Shown one piece after another: positions 1 through 11,709 of a stretch of 64,000 nucleotides of DNA (its first letter is position 1; every line of letters starts with the position of its first letter). Made by a program: the position numbers and the translations under genes. Location: positions 434,001-498,000 of the forward strand of contig SNVD02011423.1 in NCBI GenBank assembly GCA_013180625.2. The letters are read 5' to 3'. Below the pieces are notes generated by a model, which worked only from the letters and a program-made list of their open reading frames with translations, searched no databases and was not told the origin of the DNA. Source of the DNA: Boswellia sacra. Taxonomy: Eukaryota; Streptophyta; Magnoliopsida; Sapindales; Burseraceae.

Positions 1-780
1 CCACCCAAAAAGCATTTGCCAAACAAACCATTCACAACGGCCTCTCGCAATTGGGCACTGGGCCTTCCTCCTGAAACGCTCTAACTATTGCGTATCTCCC
101 GGGAGGTGAAATCATTAAATTTAAACTAATAATTATCATAATAAATACATAAATAAATTAATAATTTTAAAATTATATATTGTATTTAATTGTCAATTTG
201 TCATGAACTTGAACTTAATACATAAATATTTTTTTTTTAAAGAAAAAACAACTTTCTTCAACAATACTATAACTTATTTGCAAGACTATATAAAAAAAGT
301 AAAATTATCAGAAAAACAATTTAAATGATAGTATTCTTTAATTTTATTTGACAAAATGAACAAATTCAAAAAATAAATTAAAAAAAGAAGTTGGTGTAAT
401 TAAATAGTAATTATTTGTCACCCCCAATGTTTAGTCGAAGTACATTCTCTCCCCAATCTTCGATGAAAAAATATAAAGACCCTCAATTTTCATGCACCGT
501 TAGTCTATCCACTAAATATTTATAATTCTATCCTCATATTTTTATTCAATCAAACATAGGCTCAATTTTATGTTGTCAAATCTGCAATTTTGTACTATCT
601 AATCCGGCGTGCCAAACACTCCCTAAGTGTACACGCTCTAAGTGTATGGTTGTGGACATTGAAATTTTGGATATGTTATTAAGTTTAATTTTATAAGAAA
701 AATGGTGTTTTGGTAATTTAAGAAATATAAAACATCAATGGCATATTAGGATTTTTACTAAAGTATTATGTTCTTAATTA
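1..780. other. AT-rich intergenic DNA, no gene seen
   Basis: I see no coding signal, RNA gene or recognisable transposon terminus. The stretch is rich in A/T runs, and the open frames are too short and too low in complexity to be coding. Confidence 0.5.
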
Positions 781-1140
781 AAGTGAAAAAAAGACAATTC
801 TGAACAGATAGAGGTGTGTTCATGGATGTCTCAGCAATTTTTTCATTAAAAAAAAAAATCCATGATCCACGCCATACCATCAGCTGCTTCCTCTTTGTGA
901 GACATTGGCTTTAGTAGAATATATGATTGACCAAAGTTTCTTGATATTGGAAAAAGAATTTGGAGATACTTTTTGTATACCCAACAATGTTGACAAACAA
1001 ATCAACAGAGTTTCAAATCTTTTCGTATCATGAAAAGAAGAAATTACACATCCCAGTTAAAAATTTTTATTAGTTATTGAACAAACAAGATTTAAACTGT
1101 CTCTTCCACTGAGTTCGTTTCCATTGTTTTTATCTTATTT
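781..1140 (+). repeat. Relic of the gene-family upstream region
   Basis: The stretch around 895-965 (GAGACATTGGCTTTAGTAG, then TTGGAAAAAGAATTTGGAGA) matches the DNA upstream of the second copy at about 21580-21675. At about 1140 the similarity jumps to what is intron 1 in the complete gene (ATTATAAGCCTTTTT, compare 47513). This means exon 1 has been deleted from copy 1, leaving the promoter-side flank joined to intron 1. No working promoter is claimed. Confidence 0.5.
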
Positions 1141-1433
1141 ATGATGGTGCATTATAAGCCTTTTTCTTGTGTTTTTTTAATACCTCTTTCAACGAATAGT
1201 TTTATGTTTATATGGTTACTAGATTAAAGCAGTGCTGCCACGAATTTGCTTTGAGATTTATGAAGTGTATCTCTTTGTCTTAACAGACAAAGGATGAAAG
1301 GTTTGTTTTTTGACAGAAGAAAAGGTTGAAGGGCTTACAATTCCAAGCAATTGCTATGACTAATTCTTATAATTTCTACCGATGGTATTTTTGCTTTCAA
1401 ATAGATAACTATTATAAAATACGGTGCATGCAG

Positions 1434-3613
1434 CTGGACTACGACAATACTACAAATTGTGGTGATAAGAAGGTTTCATCAACAGGCTTGCAGGATGGAA
1501 ATCATACGCCTGCTATGTTCTGCCGGGCATTTGTAACTCCAACTGCGAGCCTGCTATCTGCGGGGCCATTATCAGGACTATCATCCTCTTCGATGTCTGA
1601 TCCTGGAAGAAATCTTTTCGTATGCTAACTAACATATTCTAACAACTACTTGAATGAATAAACATGTCAACTGCTACCTAACATCGAAGATTGGCTACAA
1701 TCAACTTTAATTACAATACTCAAAATTTGCGTTTATGTTTTCGTTTTGAGCAGAGAAGTACAGATCACATCCAGCTAATTGTGCTATATACATGGTTGGC
1801 GGTTAAACTCCCAATTGAACATTATGACTTTGCTAGGGCTTTACAGAGGAGTATTCCCTACTCCAATCTCCCGTGGGAAAATGGGCTTGTTCCCACCGTC
1901 AATTGAAATCAAAATTTCGTCTTATTGACATTTGTCAAAATGAGCAACCAAAAGAGTAGAAATTGGACAAAGCTGTTAATATGGTGCTGAGGTCTAAGCA
2001 GCCGAGTCCGCCACTTCCCCCTGGGGACTACGAAAAGGCTTTGGGGTTGAAAACACATTTTCTCCAACTTTTTCTATCTCCACTGGTCTTTAATTAATAG
2101 TATGCCTGATCCAATGTATTAAATGCATGCAGAGTGGCACCATAAAAGAAGCCCGGGCAGAATATTTGGATTCTCAGGATTCAGATGGGTACTTATTGAG
2201 ATTATTCATTTTATCTTTATTACAAACTTTTGGTTTGCCAATGGATAATAAAGATATTATATAAATGCGGTAAACATTTTTCATGTGTTTAATAGCTACG
2301 CAAAATTTTTTAAAAGCAATTCACTCAAGTACAATCTGAGATTAAAACTGAAAACACTCCATTTTTATGAAAAAAACTGAGACTTTATCTTTTATTTGAT
2401 ATAATGAAATAACAAAAATTAAGTTTAATTTATATATTGATATACTAATTCTATCTCACTGCTCTTATCTGGTAGTTAGAGGGATTTCAAGCGAAGCATG
2501 TTCTTGTTAGCTGTAACTGCTGGCAGTCAGATCCTTCTGCATGCTATCCTCATTCTAATCTTAAAATTTAGAAGGATAAATTCTCAAAAACAGAGGGGCT
2601 ACGGATTTTGAGTGCTCACATCTCCAAGGTCTAAGATATTTCTTATAATTATTGCGCTACAATGAATGTGCAAGGCCTTCACAGGTCTAGCTAGCGGCAA
2701 CTTAAACATTCACTTTTCCATTAACATCGGTGCCTTGAGAATTCATTTTCTGGATTTGGCATCATAATATATTAATTAGTTGATCTGTTATTGCTAATCT
2801 GGAAGGTGGAGAACAATCAGGAGTTAATGTTGGAATTCTGTTGTTGGGTGTGTCGTGTTTTCTTCTGCTGTCCTCCTTATTTCTCTTTGTTGGAGTTACT
2901 CCTGGGATACTGCTTCACTACCATGAAGACCATCAGATTCAGTACAACGAGGATAATGGAGAAGACCAGAATATCACTGGTATCAAACAATCATTCGTGT
3001 GACTCTGGGTCCCGGTAAGAGAGGCAAATGGACATGGAGAAACCAATCTGACATGCTTATCTACTTGTGATCGTAGGCTCTTTATTTGAAGATTTAAGAG
3101 GTGCCCCTAAATACGTCCTTTTACCGATTTCTAAGGAAAATTCCCAGAATCACGATGATTGTAGCATCGTCTCTGATGATGAAACTGAGGATGCAGAACC
3201 ACCGGGGGCCAATCCCTACAATCATAGTGATCGTATCATTGCCTCTGATGATGTTATAGAGTACGAAGAAGCAGCTGGGGAAGATCCCTACATGAATGGT
3301 GATGGTATTGATGCCAGTAAATGTGAAACAGGGGATATGAGAGCACCTGAGGGCAATCCATGGTGATTGTTTCATTGCCATCGATGATGAAACACAGGAC
3401 GTAGAAGCATCTACAAGCAATCCTGACCAAAAAGATGATCATGTCATTGCCTGTGACGATAAAAAAAGTGAAGCAAGAGAACAGGAGGACAATCCCCACA
3501 CGCATGGTGATCGTATCGTTGCCTCTGATGATCAAAGAGAGAACAGAGAAGCAACTGGAGGTAATCCTAAGGAAAATGGTGACCTTATAATTGCCTATGA
3601 TGATGAAACATAG
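1434..3613 (+). pseudogene. Family copy 1, 5' part: pseudogene lacking exons 1 and 3-8
   Basis: This is a broken paralogue of the complete gene at 47156-53378. An exon 2 homologue begins at 1434 after an AG acceptor (peptide TTNCGDKKVSSTGLQDGNH). Near 1503 it is joined directly to the end of exon 9 (LSSSSMSDPGRNLF, ending 1619), so exons 3-8 are deleted. Exon 10 runs about 1754-2045 and is stopped by TGA at 1904-1906. Exon 11 (2133-2188) keeps the same 56-nt length as in the complete gene. Exon 12 begins at 2476 with a TAG in place of the Trp codon. Exon 13 begins at 2806 (membrane segment GILLLGVSCFLLLSSLFLF) with a TGA near 3000. It then continues as an acidic repeat region from about 3070 until copia A interrupts it at 3614. 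The many lesions make it non-functional. The identification as a family member is secure from the collinear exons. Confidence 0.85.
3138..3613 (+). repeat. Degenerate ~75-bp tandem repeats encoding the acidic loop of copy 1
   Basis: The unit encodes a pattern like GNP-xx-N-x-D-x-IIASDDE-xx-EA. It recurs about six times here and resumes after copia A at 8979-9165. The complete gene has fewer and shorter units and copy 2 only one or two, so this loop varies greatly in length between paralogues. Confidence 0.6.
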
Positions 3614-4210
3614 TATATATTATTGTGACACATATTAATTTATGCAAAAGCAAAGTGAGGTTAATAGGAAAAAATAAAGAAAAAAAATACCAAAAGAGAG
3701 CGTGTAATAATTTACATGGTTCGGCTTTTAGCCTATATCTACATGCGAAGATAGAAAAAGAATTATACTAACAAACTAGAGTATATAAAATTGAGGAATC
3801 TTACTCAAACCCAAATCCCCAATTATACCCAAATATCTCTCACACTAACAATTTCTCTCAAATTAAACAAAACAACTCTCAAAACTCTTAAAAGAGGAAT
3901 TGTGTTTTTAGGTTGATCTTTTCTCTTGGATGGCACCTTTATTTAGAGTAGAGGGAAGCCAATGCATGTCAAAGTTTGTAGCAAAAGATACATGAACTAG
4001 CCACCAAAATCGGATTTTGCTTTAACATAGAGACAAGTTTCTTGCATTTCGGTGGCATTAATTGCCTTCGCATGTGCCATCAATTCAAGTAATTTGAAAG
4101 CTTGAAAAATAAGGAGGGAAAATACATGTTTAATGCATTAACCATGCATCCAAGTCAAATATCTCATGCTTGCATCTATTTGGGTTACTATTTAAGCCAT
4201 CTTTTCAACA
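3614..4210 (-). repeat. Copia A 3' LTR (left)
   Basis: Matches 8414-8973 along its length (shared block AGCAAAGTGAGGTTAATAGG; both end CATCTTTTCARCA). It is followed at 4211 by AATCTCCACATTGGC, the complement of the copia polypurine tract, so this is the 3' LTR of a minus-strand element. Confidence 0.85.
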
Positions 4211-4289
4211 AATCTCCACATTGGCTTAAATAGCGACTAACTCCATAACCAATCTTCAATTATCTCCTCAAAAAGATTTCTTAAGGAAT

Positions 4290-5623
4290 TTAGCAACTAA
4301 AATTGCCAATCAAGTCCAAACTCCTTTTGAACTTGACTATTGAAATTGACTTCTTCATTTGGATTATCTGCATAGAGATCTTTTTCACAAAAGTCGTTCC
4401 TTGAGATATAATCTCATGAATGAAATGATATCTGACATCAATATGCCTGGTCCTTTCATGATAGATTTGATTAAAAATCAAATGTATTGCACTTTGGTTG
4501 TCATTATAAACAATAGTAGCTTCCTGTTGTAAGCCAAGATCAGTCACCAAGTTTCTTAACCAAATTGCTTCTTTTATTGCTTCTGCTGCTACCATAAATT
4601 CAGCCTCAGTAGTAGAAAAGCAATTGTAGATTGCAAAGTTGCTTTTCAACTAACAACACAACCAGATAATGTGAAAACATATCCAATTAAAGATCTCATT
4701 TTGTCCAAAGCTCCAGCATAATCAGAATCAACAAAAACAATGAAGTTGTCATCAAGTTTGGTATTTCTTTTATATACCAAACCAACATTTGTATACACGA
4801 TGCTACCAATTGCATTAGTATAAGGAACATGGGCCATGTGCTCCTCCTCCTCCTTTGATTTAGGTGACAACTCCGCTGAGAGCCTAAAATATGCTGCAAG
4901 TGGAGTACATATAGATTTAGAATTTTGCATACCAAACCGTTGTAACAATTTCTCAATATACTTCTTTTGTGATAAGTATAAGTTGCCACCCAGTCGGTCT
5001 CTGTAAATCTCCACACTTAGAATCTTCTTAGCAGCACCTAAATCCTTCATTTCAAACTTACTACTAAGTAAAGTCTTTAACTTGTTAATTTCATATATAC
5101 TTTTAGCAGCTATAAGCATGTCATCTGCATACAGTAGCAAGTACACAAATAAACTATCTAGAAGCTTTTTGTGGTAAGCACTGCTATCAAAATTACGCTA
5201 TGCGTAATTATGTTCAATCATAAACGAATCAAATTGCTTATACCATTGCCGAAGAGACTACTTTAAACCATATAAGGATTTCTTTGGTAAGCATACGTGG
5301 TCCTTATTTCCTTGAACCATAAATCATTCTAGTTATTGCATGTAGATTTCTTCTTCAAGTTGACCATGCGAGAAAGCTATTTTGACATCGAGTTGTTCTA
5401 ACTCCAGGTCAAACATCACAACAATGGCAAGCAACATGTGAATAGAGCTATGATTGACAACATGTGAGAATATTTCATTGTAGTCTACACCTTTCTGTTG
5501 ACTAAAGCCCTTTGTAACCAAGCATGCCTTGAATCTAGTGGCTTCAACCCCTAATATTACTTCATTCTTCTTGGATATCCATTTACACCCAACAATCTTT
5601 CGATCTTTAGGTGGTTTGACCAA
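4290..5623 (-). pseudogene. Copia A reverse transcriptase / RNase H remnant
   Basis: Three minus-strand fragments follow copia pol order. At 5333-5623 is the start of RT, with GCKWISKKNE and LEQLDVKIAFSHGQLEEEIY. At 4646-5146 is the RT catalytic core with YADDML and the following thumb. At 4290-4649 is RNase H with STTEAEFMVAAEA and DNQSAIHL. A ~190-bp gap, frameshifts and a deletion in the connection region (much of the stretch between NAIGSIVYT and the DSDYAG motif is missing) disable it. Confidence 0.85.
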
Positions 5624-6350
5624 CTCCCATTGTGATTTTTATAAATAGACTCGATCTCCTCGTTCATGGCAATAATCCATTTGGCAGCATCAATACTGGA
5701 GATAGCCTCTGAATGAGTGAAAGGTTATTGATTCTCAATTATATCTGTTGTGGACAATGCATAATGAAATCAATTTGCATGGCCATATCATTAAAGCAGT
5801 TTACTTCTCCTTTTTCTTCTTCTAGTTGCAACATTGTAATGTTGTTGTTCCTAAGGTATAGTATCTTGTTCTTGATTTTCCAGCTGAATGGACTGATATG
5901 TAGTATCTACCTCAACCTCTACTTGCTTCCTAGCATCCTCGTTCAAGCTTTCATCCATTGATTTTTCTTTTGGATGTAGCATAGATGTTTCATGAAAAAC
6001 AACATCTCTATTGAATGGGAATTTGGGTGTCTTAGGATCAGGACACCATAATCGAACACTTGTTCCATAACCTAGAAATATGCACTTCTTTTCTCTAGGT
6101 TCGATCCATCATTTACATGTGCATATGCGGGACACCCAAATATTTTTAATTGTGAGTAATCAATAGGAGTTCCAGACCATACCTCTTAGGGAATTTTGTA
6201 ACCTAAAAACAGTTGATAGTGATCTATTCATGAGGTAGCAAGATGTATTAATTGCTTCAACCCAAAAATCTTTGACAATCTAGAATTAAAGAGAAGACAT
6301 CGGGCTCTCTCTAATAGTGTTTTGTTAATTCGTTCTACAACTCCATTTTG

Positions 6351-7139
6351 CTATGGTGTTCCCATGACAGTATGATGTCTCACTATGCCTTCTTTCTTGC
6401 AAAACTTATCAATCTCTTTAGAACAAAATCTGAAGCCATTGTCAATTCTAAACCGTTTGATCTTCTTGTTTGTCCAATTTTTTATCAAACTCTTAAGCTG
6501 CTTAAAATTGGCAAATACATCATTTTTATGCTTCAAGAAATATACCCATACTTTTCTTGAATAATCGCATTTATTTATGACTACTTTTTGGTGGGGTAGA
6601 TGCTAGACCCCATAAATTTGAATGGATGTAATCAACCATACCCTTTGTACGATGAATGGTGATTCCAAACTTCACTCTACACTGTTGTCCAAAAATACAA
6701 ACTCACAAAAGTCGAGTTTGGAAATCTTTTGGTCACTAAGTAAACCTCGTTTACTTAATTCTATCATCCTTCGTTTACTCATATGCCCTAGACACATATG
6801 CCTGAATCGAGCAGTATCAAATTCTGCATTTTTTGAAGATCACATAGCAGCAGCACCGATAATAGTACTTCCTTGAATAAAGTATAAGCCTTTCATCAAT
6901 TGTCCATTCATAACAATGAGAGCACCTTTAACAACCTTTGAACCTTCACCTTGAGTTGAATACTTACAGCCCAGTGAGTCAAGAGTACTTAAGGATACAA
7001 GGTTCTTTTCTAAAGCTGGAAAGTGTCGCACGTTGGTCAAGATTCTAACAATATCGTTATGCATCTTGATTTGAACTGTTCTAGTTCCCACAATTAGACA
7101 AGCAAGATCATTGCCTATCAAAACAAAACCACCAACCAA
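6351..7139 (-). pseudogene. Copia A integrase / GAG-pre-integrase remnant
   Basis: The segment 6840-7139 carries the GAG-pre-integrase region (VRHFPALEKNLVSLSTLDSLG). The segment 6351-6536 carries part of the integrase core (RIDNGFRFCSKEIDKFCKKEG, shortened here). The stretch between is in several frames with stops. The remainder of integrase can be followed in broken frames to about 5960. Confidence 0.75.
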
Positions 7140-7295
7140 CTGATAGGTGAAAAACTAGTCCTTATTTGGACACATGTGGAATGAACAAGCTGAATCAAGA
7201 ATCCATTAGTCTCCAAAATGCAATATCGAACGGTCTTAGCATCGACAGAAGAATTAACCTCTCTAGACCCAGATGTTTCATTAGTCTTTTCTCCT

Positions 7296-8058
7296 TTATT
7301 TGGAGCATCCAACAATCTTTCTTGAGATGCCCTTTTTTATAGTGGTAATGACATTGAATATTTGAATGTCTTGAATTTGACCTTGACTGGCCTCTGGATC
7401 CTTTATCTTTAGGTCCCCCTTCTTAAGGTCTTCCTCTTGTGACGAGATCATCACCTTGTATATTATCCCCATTCCCAAACAACTTCTTTCTTAACTCTTC
7501 TGAGTTGAGGAATGATTTAACATCCTTCATGGAGATAGAATTTCTGTTATAAAGCATTGTGCTAACAAAGTGATGATGATATGACTCTCGCAACGAAGAT
7601 AGAAGATGATACTTTGATCCTTATCTTCGAGCTTGATATCAATATTTTTCAAATCTATGATGATTTTATTGAACTCGTTAATGTGCTACTAAATAGGTGT
7701 ACCTCGCCATCTGAAGAGTATATATACAACTTTTGCTTTAAGTACAAACAGTTAGTAACAGATTTCTTCATATACAAACTCTCCATCTTGTGTCATAGCT
7801 TTGCAGCCGTCTTTTCTTCTGTAACTTCACGCAGAACTTCATCAAACAAGCTCAATAAGATTGCACTATAAGCTCGTTCCATGATTTCATCTTTTTCTTT
7901 TTTCGATAGCGTGCTCGACAATTTCACTATGCCTTTTAATGCCTTTTGCAAGTCTTGTTAAACCAACAAACCCTTCATTTTAATTTTTCAAAGGCTGAAA
8001 TTATTTTTGCCATCAAATTTGTCGATATCATATTTTGTCATAGAACTCTCGCTGCCAT
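7296..8058 (-). pseudogene. Copia A gag remnant with zinc knuckle
   Basis: The gag start codon on the minus strand is at 8056-8058, followed by a broken KYDIDKFDGKN motif typical of copia gag. The region around 7310-7400 gives a CHYHYKKGHLKKDC-like zinc knuckle, altered in one Cys position. Stops and frameshifts separate the pieces. Confidence 0.7.
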
Positions 8059-8140
8059 TTTGAAGATATTCTTGGGCTTGTGAAACTCAAAAAACCTCAC
8101 TTAGAATAGCAGAGTGAGCTCTTGTATTAATAAAGTATAA

Positions 8141-8300
8141 TAGAAAAGTTCCTAGGAACGACTAGAGGGGTCACAAACGGTCCCATTTAAAACCTACACT
8201 TCTTAGAATATTATAGTCCTTTTGATAAAACTTTTCTAAACATGTATTCTACCACACGTGTAGCCACTCACCATACTAAGTCAAACTTTTGAAGTTCACA
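8141..8300 (-). repeat. Copia A leader block shared with copia C
   Basis: Between the primer site and gag, this block (AGAGGGGTCACAAACGGTCC) is clearly related to 28566-28690 of copia C (GGAGGGGTCACAAGCGGTCC), although the coding regions of the two elements are distinct. It is untranslated in both. Confidence 0.7.
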
Positions 8301-8399
8301 ACTTCTACGGTCAACAGTATCATAGAGATGAACAATACGTATACATGAATAATATCATATATGGGATCAGTACCCAATCATATACAATCCAAAGTTAGA

Positions 8400-8410
8400 C
8401 TCTGATACCA
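8400..8410 (-). promoter_or_regulatory. Copia A primer-binding site
   Basis: CTCTGATACCA on the + strand is the complement of TGGTATCAGAG, the standard initiator tRNA-Met primer site of plant copia elements. It lies three bases inside the 5' LTR. Confidence 0.85.
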
Positions 8411-8413
8411 ATT

Positions 8414-8973
8414 TGTTGTGATAAGGATCGATTTATACAGAAGCAAAGTGAGGTTAATAGGGAAAAATAAAGAAAAATATCAAAAGAAAGGACACAATAA
8501 TTTACATGGTTCAGCTTTTAACATACGTCCATGGGCGAAGATAGAAGAAGAATTATACTAACAAAATGGAATATACAAAATTGAAGAATATCACTCAAAC
8601 TCAAATCCCCAATTATACGTAAATATCTCTCACACTAATAATTTCTCTCAAACTAAACAAAAGGGCTCTCAAAACTCTTAAGAGAGGAATTGTGCTTTTG
8701 GGATGCGCTATTCTCTTGGATGGCACCTCTATTTATAGTATAGGGAAGCCAATGCATGTCAAAGTTCGCAGCAAAAGATACAAGAACTAAACACCAAAAT
8801 CAGATTTTGCTTTGACCTTGTAAGAGATAAGTTTCTTCCATTTCAGTGGTATTAATTGCCTTTGCATGTGCCATCAATTCAAGTAATTTGAAAGTTTGAA
8901 AAATAAAGAGACAAAATGCATGTATCTCATGCTTGCATCTATTTAGGTTACTATTTAAGCCATCTTTTCAGCA
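8414..8973 (-). repeat. Copia A 5' LTR (right)
   Basis: Begins TGTTGTGATAAGG directly after the primer site and ends CATCTTTTCAGCA before the CATAG target duplication. Homologous to 3614-4210. Confidence 0.85.
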
Positions 8974-9893
8974 CATAGAAGTAAGTGGAGGCAATCCTGA
9001 AGAAAATAATCATCTGATAATTTTGCCTCTGATAATGAAATAGAAGTCATAGAACCACCTGGGGAAAATCCCCACATAAATGGTGATCTCATGATTGGCT
9101 CTGATGCTAAAAGATGGAACGCAAGAGCACCTGAGGACAATCCTCACAAGCATAATGAGAGCCTCTGATGAGAAAATAGAGTACGTAAGTTTTATATAGA
9201 AACTGTTTGGTTCACTTAGAACATATTGCACCCTGCTTGAATTTGTGAGACAAGTTACTCTAGGCACTCTGGCTAGTTCCTGTTCGACTGAAAACTCCTC
9301 AAAATCACCAACAATTATTTTACTAAGCATTATCCCTTTTCAGCTCTTGTTCCTTGTTCTTCTCAAGCCTTTGGTTATAAAAACTGTACATTTGGTTGAG
9401 ATGATTACTATTTCCCATGAAGTAGGTATTCTTAATTAGTCTCTACTTGCTTAACTTGGAGAAGGAATTTTCTGCTGGAAACGAGAGTAAAGTGGGAACC
9501 TGTATGGTAATACTTTCATTGACAAGATATTTAGCACAGATGAGTGACCAAGGTTATGCTTCGTATAGACAAACAAAGAATTTGGACAAAGCTAAGAAGT
9601 CTTTTGCAAAAGGTGAGAAAAGCTTGGTTGGGATTTGTCCTGTTTTTCTTCCCAAGGAAATGGATGTAAATCATAAAAGTCAACTTTAAAGAGATTAAAG
9701 CTATTAGCGGAGGAATTTGGGAAACATGTTCTTCTGTTGACAGGAACTGGAACAAAGAAGCAGGAGAAGCGGTTAATTCTAAGTCTAATCCTTTGACCAG
9801 TGGAGGAAGTCCATCTGTACCTTCACCTTCAGAGTCTAGATCGTATAAAAACTTAAAAGTCTTCACTCTAACCTCTGGATCTACAAACACTTG
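8974..9893 (+). pseudogene. Family copy 1, 3' part of last exon
   Basis: This is the continuation of pseudogene copy 1 after the copia A insertion. It holds the end of the acidic repeats (to about 9165) and the conserved last membrane region in several frames. Visible pieces are TIILLSIIPFQLLFLVLLKPL at 9315-9380 (split by breaks further on) and MVILSLTRYLAQMSDQGYASY at about 9500-9560. The tail follows, up to SGGSPSVPSPSESR (about 9798-9840), which matches the C-terminus of the complete gene. Frameshifts make it non-functional. At the position where copy 2 has a stop, this copy still has a Lys codon (peptide NLDKAKKSF). Confidence 0.8.
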
Positions 9894-10860
9894 AAAGTTG
9901 TTTCTAAGATGGTTTAGGAATGCTATTGTGTTAGTAAAAATAATCCTCTATAAAAAAAAGGAGAGTTCTAACTTTATTTTTATAAATAATAAATTTTAGT
10001 TCACATCCTATGCGGGAATGATTTGTCCGCATGTTCTTTTATGGCACCACTGCCTATTGGTTTTTTTAACATATTAATGTGGTGAGGGAATTATAAACAT
10101 TTGATGAATAAAATAAAAAATAATATTAACATATATATGTATATTAAAATTAATAAAAACCCTTTCAATCGTCTTTACTCTTCTTCATCTCCTAATATTT
10201 ATTAACATACGCGGGGATAATTGAAGAAAATAAACACATCCACAAAATGAAAGGCACAAACGACAAATCATGTCACACACAAGTACTAAAAGAAACAATA
10301 AAACAAGATGCAAGAATTTATGTGATTCGGCCAAGAAATCCCTTATCTCTCTCTTAGCCTTAAGCTCAATTCTCTCTCTTACTCTTTTCACACGGCTATG
10401 GTTTCAGTGGCTCCCCTTTAGAGTGACGGGTCACCCTAAAATTACAACAATATATCAACCCCTAAACTTTTAGGTGTCCTAAGAAACCTAAAAATAAGTT
10501 AAAATTCCACATTAGCGTCGCAAAGCTACAGCTTCACTTTCCTAGTGCTGTGGCTTCATCATGCAGTTGCATATTAACTAATTTAAGGATGAGGAATTAG
10601 CATAAGCATACCACCTCCATTTCTTCTTTCCCATTTCTAGTCTAAAGGAAAGCCTTTTTTTAAGGAAGGGGTGTTAGAACAAATAAGGTTCTTTACAATT
10701 GATATAAAAGCTGGTCCCTAATTCGAGTATGTATCATTGTTATTGTTATAGGGAATTTCCAATTGAAAAAAAAAATCAACATTTCTAATAGGTAAATAAA
10801 AAAATAAATAGAAGTCCAATAAAAGCACTGTAGCTCCATCATACAGTTATACATTAACGT
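9894..10860. other. 3' flank of copy 1, then LTR-like repeat debris
   Basis: The first ~170 bp match 19020-19230 (CTTTATTTTTATAA, then a GCGGGAATG/GCAGGGAGG block and TTCTTTTATGGCAC), i.e. family-specific 3' flanking DNA. From about 10250 the text resembles LTR sequence (AATTTATGTGATTCGGCCAA, compare copia A ATTTACATGGTTCGGC). I could not define its ends or find coding sequence. Confidence 0.45.
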
Positions 10861-11345
10861 CGTGTTAGGTGGTATTGGACCTTCTCAACCCCAAAAGCTA
10901 GCTCAAAGAGTAAGGATTTCTATCACACTTATATACTGACCACCAGCCCCTTTCGTAACCGATGTGGGATCCCCTCAATAATCCCTCTTATTACACATCC
11001 AGCCTTGAGTCAGATAACCATTAACGCATTGGGCCTTCAGTCGGATAACCATCGACTCAATTTCTTCCAAAAGCTGGCAGATACTGACCACCAGCCCTTT
11101 CACAATCGATGTGGGATCCTCTCAACAATCTCCCTCTTCACACATCGAGTTTCGAGTTGGATAACCATCAACCTAGTTTCTCCCAAATTGGGCTAAGACT
11201 TGTTGGTTAACCTTAGCTCTAATACCAGTATTGCGCAGTATTCGGCCTTCTCAATCCTAAAAGCTAGCTGAAAGGGTGAGGATTTCCCTCATACTTATAT
11301 ACTGACCATTGGCCCCTTCCACAACCGATATGAGATCCCCTCAAC
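10861..11345. repeat. Imperfect tandem repeat fragments with CCGATGTGGGAT motif
   Basis: About three units contain ACTTATATACTGACCA followed by CAACCGATGTGGGATCC (around 10935, 11085 and 11300). The units resemble the termini of plant LTR or other repeat elements. The core GATGTGGGAT is also present in the LTRs of copia B and C. No open frame. Confidence 0.5.
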
Positions 11346-11704
11346 AGCTAGTGCTGTAGCTTTGTCGTGGTGCTGTAGCTTCAACTTTCTGTCTTCCTTT
11401 TCTCTGCTAATAAGAAATGGCGTTGCAGCTCCATAAACTTAAGCTACAGCTTCAACTTGCTGTATGTACCAATCTTTGCCTTAACAATGAATACCAAGAA
11501 GCCAAATTGTCGCAACATATTTGTTACGATGACATTTTGATGAATTAATTTTATGCTCATATGAAAAGAATTGATAGCTCCATTTGGAGATTGTTTGGTT
11601 GGTTCAAGGTTTGAATTGAAGCTTTTTCGATGTTTTCTCTTACCAGTGCGATGAAATTGTCTTATTGATATAAAGTTCTGTATTTATTGTAAGCATTATA
11701 TATA
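11346..11704. other. Non-coding DNA before copia B
   Basis: Short repeats of GTGCTGTAGCTTC occur at 11347-11395, echoing similar text at about 10520-10560. Otherwise I see no gene or element. Confidence 0.35.
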
Positions 11705-11709
11705 GTTAT

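Larger units (their letters stand above)
3614..8973 (-). mobile_element. Copia A: old Ty1/copia LTR retrotransposon nested in pseudogene copy 1
   Basis: The element is flanked by the 5-bp target duplication CATAG (3609-3613 and 8974-8978). Removing it restores the repeat unit of the host exon (GATGAAACATAG followed by AAGTAAGTGGAGG). It has two LTRs, a tRNA-Met primer site next to the right LTR and a purine tract next to the left LTR, so it reads on the minus strand. The order gag, protease, integrase, RT, RNase H is Ty1/copia. The coding region is full of stops and frameshifts and the LTRs differ at many sites, so it is the oldest of the three full-length copia insertions here. The left LTR has about 7 extra T/A bases next to the target duplication, and its terminal TG reads TA. 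Confidence 0.9.
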
